Positions 27,928 through 33,761 of a stretch of DNA of 33,761 bases are shown here, in pieces (the stretch's first letter is position 1; each line of letters starts with the position of its first letter). The notes beneath the pieces are model-generated. The model saw only the letters and a list, made by a program, of their open reading frames with translations, did no database searches and had not been told where the DNA came from. The position numbers and the translations under genes were made by a program. The stretch is from an uncultured Methanomicrobiales archaeon (lineage in GTDB: Archaea; Halobacteriota; Methanomicrobia; Methanomicrobiales; Methanospirillaceae). The stretch is from contig CAIYHQ010000038.1 of the NCBI GenBank assembly GCA_903926075.1, positions 1 through 33,761 of the forward strand. The letters are read 5' to 3'.

Positions 27928-28848
27928 ATGACATCTTTATTGTCAGAGGATATGGGGGGTGAAGTGGACCTCGCAAGGAAGCAGAAGACCGTACTTACGA
28001 GCCTCGTTGTCGATTTTGTGCTCTGGATCCCTGACATTGTTGCGGCTGTCCTTTCAGGTTCAATTGTGATGTTTGCAGACGTCGTAAAGTGCGGAAACGA
28101 GATCTGTGCAACGTTTTTCTCTTACCTTACTATCCGCAAGATGGCGAAGGGTGATATCGGAACCTACGATTATGGTATGGGAAAACTGGAAACAATAACC
28201 AGTATCCTTACAGGCGGCCTGATGTTCGTCTCGCTACTTTTGGTATTTGGTGTGGCAATTTACAGGATAAAATTCCCTGAATCAATAGTGCATGAAGGGG
28301 CTTATCTTGGTATCATCATGATGATCATTGGAGTCTGCACGAATACCTGGCTATGGCGAAAAAATTACAGGATAAATAAAATGGATCCATCTCCAATAAT
28401 GGACTCCCAGTGGCGACTCTTTAGAGCAAAGGCTTTTTCTGACTTTGCAGTCCTATCTTCCCTTGTTTTAAGTATTGCACTCTATCAATATGTCTGGTCA
28501 TATTATATCGACCCGTTTGCATCATTTATTATTGCTGGTTTCCTTCTGTTTTCAGGGTTGCACGTAATTCAGTCCTCGCTCCCGGACCTCCTCGATAAGA
28601 CACTTGACGAGGAACTCCAGATAATAATTGTCCGCTACCTGGCAGAGTTTTTCAATGATTACACTGCACTTCATGGAGTCAGGTCCCGCAGGTCAGGAAG
28701 CACGGTATACATTGAGATTTTTCTTGAATTCGATAGAGAGAAAAAAATGGGTGAAGTCCAGGATATACTTAACCATATAAAAAATTCTATTGAATCACAA
28801 ATACACCATAGTTCGGTTATAGTCGTACCTTCGACTGAACCGGAATAA
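27928..28848 (+). CDS. Cation diffusion facilitator (CDF) family transporter, altered metal site
   Basis: A 306-residue protein with about six membrane helices (residues 25-225) and a C-terminal ferredoxin-like cytoplasmic domain (about 230-306), the layout of CDF metal exporters. The YDYGMGKLETI motif after helix 2-3 is typical. The metal-site residues differ from the norm: helix 2 reads FADVVKCGNE, with only one of the expected Asp residues. Helix 5 reads KAFSD, with Lys where the H of HxxxD is usual. The substrate may therefore be something other than zinc or iron. It lies alone after pgk, with a possible TATA box in the gap. Confidence 0.85.
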   Translation: MTSLLSEDMGGEVDLARKQKTVLTSLVVDFVLWIPDIVAAVLSGSIVMFADVVKCGNEICATFFSYLTIRKMAKGDIGTYDYGMGKLETITSILTGGLMFVSLLLVFGVAIYRIKFPESIVHEGAYLGIIMMIIGVCTNTWLWRKNYRINKMDPSPIMDSQWRLFRAKAFSDFAVLSSLVLSIALYQYVWSYYIDPFASFIIAGFLLFSGLHVIQSSLPDLLDKTLDEELQIIIVRYLAEFFNDYTALHGVRSRRSGSTVYIEIFLEFDREKKMGEVQDILNHIKNSIESQIHHSSVIVVPSTEPE

Positions 28849-28890
28849 AATTAGTTGACAGTTTCCCTGTGTAAATCTTTCTGGACTAAA

Positions 28891-29335
28891 TTATTTTGAC
28901 ATCAATCCAGGCGGTCCATATTCACCCGGTGACTTAACAGTCCCATCCTCAAGTCCAAGCGTAGAACCGAAAAAGATACCACCTGGTTTAAGTGTAGACC
29001 ATGCATTTACAAGAACGGATTAACTGCCTGACATTATCACCAGTACCGCAACCGTAATCAAGGAGTCTGCCCATTTTTTGGAGCAAAGTGGAATAGAAGA
29101 AATGGTTGTTGATCCGTGATTTACCGATGATCATAAGGATATTGGGATGGAGGATTGTCTCCCTTGTATACTTCTCTAAAAGCATTGGGTAATAACAATT
29201 AGGATAGACGATACCATAGGCTTCGATCCGTTTCATAGCAATGCTAAGTTCCTCTGCGAGATCCTTTCCCGGAGGAAACCTGAACGGTTTTCCAGTCGAC
29301 ATAGCAGAATAAGTATGTGATAATAAAATATTCAT
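28891..29335 (-). pseudogene. Broken SAM-dependent methyltransferase
   Basis: A 115-residue frame (28988-29335) ends shortly after a typical SAM-binding motif LLDYGCGTGDNVRQL. Immediately downstream, in another frame, the sequence resumes with the late methyltransferase pattern AWSTLKPGGIFFGST, then LGLEDGTVKSPGEYGPPG, and stops at 28891-28893. The middle of the SAM domain (the strands between motif I and the post-III region) is missing. This looks like an internal deletion plus frameshift. The N-terminal 80 residues (YPNCYYPMLLEKYTRE, ILMIIGKSRI) do not look like a usual start of this family and may come from a second damaged gene. No function is expected. Confidence 0.6.
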
Positions 29336-29525
29336 GTTTAACGTAGTTTGTTATATCTAATCGCTTGTTATAGTGTGAAAAAATGATTTCTTTAATATAT
29401 CAAGGTTATGTGAATCCAGGTGTAAGTTGAAAATATTATTCTTTTATTGGTGAACTCAACCATGGTCTTCATGTATTATTTGAAATAAATGTTGAATATT
29501 TCATATTTACAATTCCAGAGATCGT

Positions 29526-30896
29526 TCAGGCATTTTTAAGTACACTCTCAAATGGCTTAATCATATGATGTTTTAGATTGGAAAAAACTTTTTTCCGGAT
29601 ACCTCGGATTTTGATCAAGGGTGTGAAAAATATATTGAAAATTCTCGTTTTAAAGTCCTTCTGTGGGAAATCAAACATCCGATGCGTCTTGTAGTACCGG
29701 TAATCAGCCTGGAAGGCGATTCGCATATTCCCATATATATTATCACGGAATATTTTATGGCCACCTACAGAATAAAACGTAGGTGGAGGGATGTAACCAG
29801 CCTCTGCACACCTTAAAAGACGGATGGCTGTTGCATCAAGCAATTCATCAAGTTTTTCAGAATTCCCGACTTCATCCGTTACAAAGAGGGCATGACATCC
29901 TCCATTATCGGCCCATGCCGAAAGGGCTTCTCTGAGATATGGCAACTGGGCGAGTGGTCCTGAAATAACAAAACCAATCTGCTTGCCTTTAAGACCTGGA
30001 ATATGCCCTTTGAAGAAACTACGATCAAAAAACTGCTTCCAGGTTGATGAAAGGTAACGGTCATGAACTGTCCCTGACATCACAATTATGTCTGCTTTTC
30101 CCAGTAACTTTATATAAAAGTCATGGTATCCGTCAGAATAGACGCAGACATTATCATAACCGCATCTGCAACAGCCAAGACAACCGCTCCGGATATCTAT
30201 ATCATGCAGGTTGACGAGCTCGGCGCTAAGAGAGAAGGCTTGCATAAGCCTATCATTCATTTTTTGACAATTGGCTGACTTATCACGGGAATCTGTAAGA
30301 ATAACAACTTTTTTCCCGCTGGTTTCAAAGGATTTAACTTCAGGTCCAGGTACGTAAGACCAGGATGAAAATACTAGTTGTGCATTTTCACGCTGGAACG
30401 ATATTTTTTCCTTTACCGCGGTAAATAAAAGGTTTAAAAATTTTTGAAACCTATTACGTTCCTCTTCCTTGAGTAGATCCATCATTTCAGCAGAGTAAAA
30501 ACCACAGTATTTCATGTCGAGATCATCGCAGATTGAATGCACGTAATTGTGAGCAGTCTGGTCAAAAAAATGGATGGATGTAGAGAGAGATGCAGTATAT
30601 TTTCCAGAAAATACGTTCCCGCTTTGACGTTCAAAGACAAGTTCTATAAACTGCTTGTATTGAGAACACACGAGCAAATAATAAAGTGGAAATGCCCAGA
30701 TTACAATATCTGCAGATCTTACCGTTTCCATTAAACTGGCAAATAATTCCTCATTCTTTTCTATCTTCCTAATATCCTGTGCAACATTGAGGGTTTGATA
30801 ATTATGGTCTGGAAATTTTTTCTGCATATATGCAACATACTGCATTGTGACACTTACATCCCCTTTCGGGCTGCCATTTAATATGATAATTTTCAA
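29526..30896 (-). CDS. Tandem flavodoxin-fold (NADPH-dependent FMN reductase-like) protein with Fe-S-type cysteine motif
   Basis: A 456-residue protein with two flavodoxin-like domains. Domain 1 (1-170) opens with KIIILNGSPKGDVSVTMQYV, a phosphate-loop signature for FMN. Domain 2 (about 196-380) opens with KVVILTDSRDKSANC and carries C239, C242, C245 and C251 in CLGCCRCGYDNVC. This spacing, C-x2-C-x2-C-x5-C, is like the [4Fe-4S] motif of archaeal iron-sulfur flavoproteins. The TTG start at 30896 follows GGGGTTGA by five bases. It lies 15 bases after an AbrB-type regulator gene, most likely in one operon. It may be an electron-transfer or oxidative-stress protein; partners are unknown. Confidence 0.8.
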   Translation of the reverse strand: MKIIILNGSPKGDVSVTMQYVAYMQKKFPDHNYQTLNVAQDIRKIEKNEELFASLMETVRSADIVIWAFPLYYLLVCSQYKQFIELVFERQSGNVFSGKYTASLSTSIHFFDQTAHNYVHSICDDLDMKYCGFYSAEMMDLLKEEERNRFQKFLNLLFTAVKEKISFQRENAQLVFSSWSYVPGPEVKSFETSGKKVVILTDSRDKSANCQKMNDRLMQAFSLSAELVNLHDIDIRSGCLGCCRCGYDNVCVYSDGYHDFYIKLLGKADIIVMSGTVHDRYLSSTWKQFFDRSFFKGHIPGLKGKQIGFVISGPLAQLPYLREALSAWADNGGCHALFVTDEVGNSEKLDELLDATAIRLLRCAEAGYIPPPTFYSVGGHKIFRDNIYGNMRIAFQADYRYYKTHRMFDFPQKDFKTRIFNIFFTPLIKIRGIRKKVFSNLKHHMIKPFESVLKNA

Positions 30897-30911
30897 TTAT
30901 TTCAACCCCAT

Positions 30912-31190
30912 TTATTCATCCTTTGGGTGGCTTGATGATTCAAGGATAGTCTTTGCAAATTCCTGTAATAAATCGGCTTTTACAAGTGCAATTCCGCGGT
31001 CTATATCACCTAGCACGAGTAGGATATCACCTGGCTTGATATCAAAGATCTCCCGGGCTTCCTTCGGGATAACTATCTGCCCCCGTTCCCCAACTTTCAC
31101 GCTCCCGAAGAGGTGTTTCGTCTTTCCCTTTCGAGGGGTTACAAATTCATCTACAAGACCCTCATTTTTCACACAATTCATTTTTTTCAT
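30912..31190 (-). CDS. AbrB/MazE/SpoVT-family DNA-binding protein
   Basis: A small swapped-hairpin AbrB-type regulator. The core is GSVKVGERGQIVIPKEAREI, then FDIKPGDILLVLGDIDRGIA, close to the classic AbrB pattern. The frame is open to 31265, but a TATA box near 31216-31226 places transcription start near 31195, so ATG 31190 (93 residues, leaderless) is favoured; ATG 31181 is also possible. It precedes the flavodoxin-fold gene by 15 bases and probably regulates that operon and itself. A toxin-antitoxin role is less likely because no toxin gene is adjacent. Confidence 0.82.
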   Translation of the reverse strand: MKKMNCVKNEGLVDEFVTPRKGKTKHLFGSVKVGERGQIVIPKEAREIFDIKPGDILLVLGDIDRGIALVKADLLQEFAKTILESSSHPKDE

Positions 31191-31200
31191 ACTTATTAGA

Positions 31201-31226
31201 TATGAATGATTATTCATATTTATATG
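31201..31226 (-). promoter_or_regulatory. Promoter and inverted repeat of the AbrB-flavodoxin operon
   Basis: On the minus strand, CATATAAATATG forms the TATA element about 30 bases before ATG 31190. It overlaps TATGAAT-GATT-ATTCATA (31201-31218), a perfect 7-bp inverted repeat with a 4-base centre. An operator bound by the AbrB-type protein itself would fit this position; that is an inference. Confidence 0.5.
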
Positions 31227-31345
31227 TTTTGAATGAGAATCTTTTTGATAGACAATACCAGCCATGATACTTCCAAATTGTTATGTGTTAACGGGAATCA
31301 AGGTTCAAAGTTTATTCGGACTTCTTCCATTTTTTTATGCAGATT

Positions 31346-33761
31346 GTTTCAATCCTTGTTATCTTGGATGTTGCTCTGAAAGATTACTCGGACTAGAACC
31401 ATGTTCAGATATCATGTTTCAATCCTTGTTATCTTGGATGTTGCTCTGAAAGGTGGTACAACTGACTGTAAAGAAATGTAGGACTTGGTTTCAATCCTTG
31501 TTATCTTGGATGTTGCTCTGAAAGAGAGACTGACATATCAACCACTGGCCAGATAGATCATAGTTTCAATCCTTGTTATCTTGGATGTTGCTCTGAAAGA
31601 GTGTCTTTAAAGGCAGTATCGGCATTAGCGGCGTGTTTCAATCCTTGTTATCTTGGATGTTGCTCTGAAAGATTCTGATTCTCCATGCCAATCATAAGAA
31701 CCGGCAAGTTTCAATCCTTGTTATCTTGGATGTTGCTCTGAAAGTTTGAGAAAGGCATTCAGAAAACATCTTGACCTGGTTAGTTTCAATCCTTGTTATC
31801 TTGGATGTTGCTCTGAAAGATATGTGCCTGGGGTGCAGGAGTTCCAAACTCATGTTTCAATCCTTGTTATCTTGGATGTTGCTCTGAAAGTTAAAACGTC
31901 TGCGTTCGGGACATTGAGAATCCGAGTTTCAATCCTTGTTATCTTGGATGTTGCTCTGAAAGACCAGTCGATAGGTCCAGGTGTCGAATACTCTCTAGTT
32001 TCAATCCTTGTTATCTTGGATGTTGCTCTGAAAGCGTAGAGTTTTTTTGGATATGCGACCAAAACTTGGGTTTCAATCCTTGTTATCTTGGATGTTGCTC
32101 TGAAAGAACGTCGGCCTTTTTGGTGGAGTTCTTACAGCGTGTTTCAATCCTTGTTATCTTGGATGTTGCTCTGAAAGTAACAAAAACGCTAGAGTGAGAG
32201 CATTAGGAGGTGTTTCAATCCTTGTTATCTTGGATGTTGCTCTGAAAGTCGGCAGCAGCAAGTAATACACAAAGTCAGGTGTGTTTCAATCCTTGTTATC
32301 TTGGATGTTGCTCTGAAAGGAAAGATGCTTGGATCACCCTGGACGTTCAGACTGAGTTTCAATCCTTGTTATCTTGGATGTTGCTCTGAAAGATCTGGGA
32401 ACGTCTTAAGGATGAAGTTGAGACGAGTTTCAATCCTTGTTATCTTGGATGTTGCTCTGAAAGATTGTTCTCGTCATTGTTTTTATGAATCTAGACGGTT
32501 TCAATCCTTGTTATCTTGGATGTTGCTCTGAAAGATGTTGCTCCTCCGTCTTACAGTGTTTATCTAAAGTTTCAATCCTTGTTATCTTGGATGTTGCTCT
32601 GAAAGTCATAATCCTTACAAGATATGTCTTTTTGTATCTTAGTTTCAATCCTTGTTATCTTGGATGTTGCTCTGAAAGTTTATAGCGCTGGTTTGTTGAG
32701 TTGAGACAGCATGTTTCAATCCTTGTTATCTTGGATGTTGCTCTGAAAGCAATGTTTACCATTGTAACCTGGACAGAAGATTTGTTTCAATCCTTGTTAT
32801 CTTGGATGTTGCTCTGAAAGATGGTTGTGACTGCTGCAAAAGGATTAACCGGCGGTTTCAATCCTTGTTATCTTGGATGTTGCTCTGAAAGGCATGACCA
32901 GCCAGGATAACACCATCAGCGGATAAGAGTTTCAATCCTTGTTATCTTGGATGTTGCTCTGAAAGAGGTTACGGTAGTTGATACCCCGACCAGGGTGTGA
33001 TGTTTCAATCCTTGTTATCTTGGATGTTGCTCTGAAAGCCAACAAATGGAGCGAATTAATATGACAACACCACGTTTCAATCCTTGTTATCTTGGATGTT
33101 GCTCTGAAAGCCAGGAAAACATTGATACCGGGATGAGCACTACATGTTTCAATCCTTGTTATCTTGGATGTTGCTCTGAAAGTGTGAAAAGTTCAATAGG
33201 ATATCCGGACGTGGTTGTTTCAATCCTTGTTATCTTGGATGTTGCTCTGAAAGCAGGTGGTGGGAAATAATGTCTTCCGCCTGTCCATGTTTCAATCCTT
33301 GTTATCTTGGATGTTGCTCTGAAAGGCTCCTGCAATCATGGGTGAAAGTGGCACTGATAGTTTCAATCCTTGTTATCTTGGATGTTGCTCTGAAAGGCGA
33401 TATTTTGGAACTATGGAAGAAGCAATCCGATAGTTTCAATCCTTGTTATCTTGGATGTTGCTCTGAAAGATCAGATCACGATGAGGATATCATTGCTGAC
33501 TTGAGTTTCAATCCTTGTTATCTTGGATGTTGCTCTGAAAGTTGGCCTTTGGCAAGGGCAGGTAAAGTCAAGACAGTTTCAATCCTTGTTATCTTGGATG
33601 TTGCTCTGAAAGTTTCAGAACTTAAACTGATAGTTTCAGAGGTGCTTGGAGTTTCAATCCTTGTTATCTTGGATGTTGCTCTGAAAGGTAGTACCCCCGG
33701 TAGAACTTCCAACGATTTTCTGTTTCAATCCTTGTTATCTTGGATGTTGCTCTGAAAGCCA
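31346..33761. CRISPR. CRISPR array, 34 identical 37-bp repeats, running off the window
   Basis: The repeat begins GTTTCAATCC, has TTATCTTGGATG in the middle and ends GCTCTGAAAG on the plus strand. I counted 34 copies, starting at 31346, 31416, 31488 and so on to 33722, all identical by eye. The 33 complete spacers are 33-38 bp, mostly 34-36. The last three bases start a 34th spacer, so the array continues beyond the window. Read on the minus strand, the repeat ends in ATTGAAAC, the typical 8-nt crRNA 5' handle of type I and III systems. Transcription is therefore probably leftward, with the leader to the right outside the window. No cas genes are visible. Confidence 0.98.

Noticed and set aside
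29336-29525. Possible small gene between the broken methyltransferase and the flavodoxin-fold gene
   Set aside because: AT-rich, with frequent stops in all frames; nothing supportable.
31266-31345. Left flank of the CRISPR array as its leader
   Set aside because: It has no clear promoter pointing into the array, and repeat polarity suggests the leader is on the other side. Not excluded, only unsupported.
31264-33755. Repetitive open frames encoding NPCYLGCCSE- or ILVILDVALK-type peptides
   Set aside because: They are translations of the CRISPR repeat, which has no stop in some frames; the roughly 71-72 base period keeps the frame by chance.

Overview
The window is from a methanogenic or closely related euryarchaeon. 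Evidence is a complete A-type (archaeal V-type) ATP synthase cluster, a group II chaperonin (thermosome), a membrane-anchored archaeal LonB, an archaeal Nob1, a GfcR/PyrE2-type PRPP-binding regulator, archaeal TATA-box promoters and KaiC/FlaH-like ATPases. The gene families and moderate GC content fit Methanomicrobiales, possibly a Methanospirillum-like organism. That last placement is recollection and inference, not something the sequence proves.

Layout. 1-118: 3' end of an unidentified gene. 119-690: no supported gene. 691-775 (minus): tRNA-Ser(CGA). 879-4510 (minus): thermosome, GfcR-like protein, Nob1 and ribose-phosphate pyrophosphokinase; the last three form a tight group and the thermosome has its own TATA box. 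4672-9482 (plus): lonB, tldD, tldE/pmbA and a BofA-like membrane protein, a compact proteolysis cassette. 9479-10998 (minus): two overlapping KaiC/RadA-type ATPases, one with a ruined P-loop. They diverge from a secreted parallel beta-helix surface protein (11120-13477). 13648-17495 (plus): a secretion ATPase (FlaI/TadA type) and a duplicated FlaJ/TadC-type membrane platform, i.e. a type IV pilus-like assembly machine. 17570-18194: a 50-residue zinc ribbon followed by a coding-like frame with no normal start codon. 18273-26651: ATP synthase genes in the order H-I-K-E-C-F-A-B-D, followed by phosphoglycerate kinase (26670-27884). 27928-28848: a CDF-type cation transporter with altered metal-site residues. 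28891-29335 (minus): a broken methyltransferase. 29526-31190 (minus): an AbrB-type regulator and a two-domain flavodoxin-fold protein carrying an Fe-S-type cysteine motif. 31346 to the window end: a CRISPR array with 34 identical 37-bp repeats that continues past the window; no cas genes are visible.

How the genes work together. The ATP synthase operon, phosphoglycerate kinase, PRPP synthase and thermosome are housekeeping. The 9.5-17.5 kb block is the least described part: paired RecA-fold ATPases, a large surface protein, a secretion ATPase and a double platform protein suggest an uncharacterised pilus or surface-protein assembly system. Two loci in the window (the secretion ATPase and the frame after the zinc ribbon) have clear coding sequence upstream of any ATG, GTG or TTG, pointing to non-canonical initiation, frameshifting or sequence errors.
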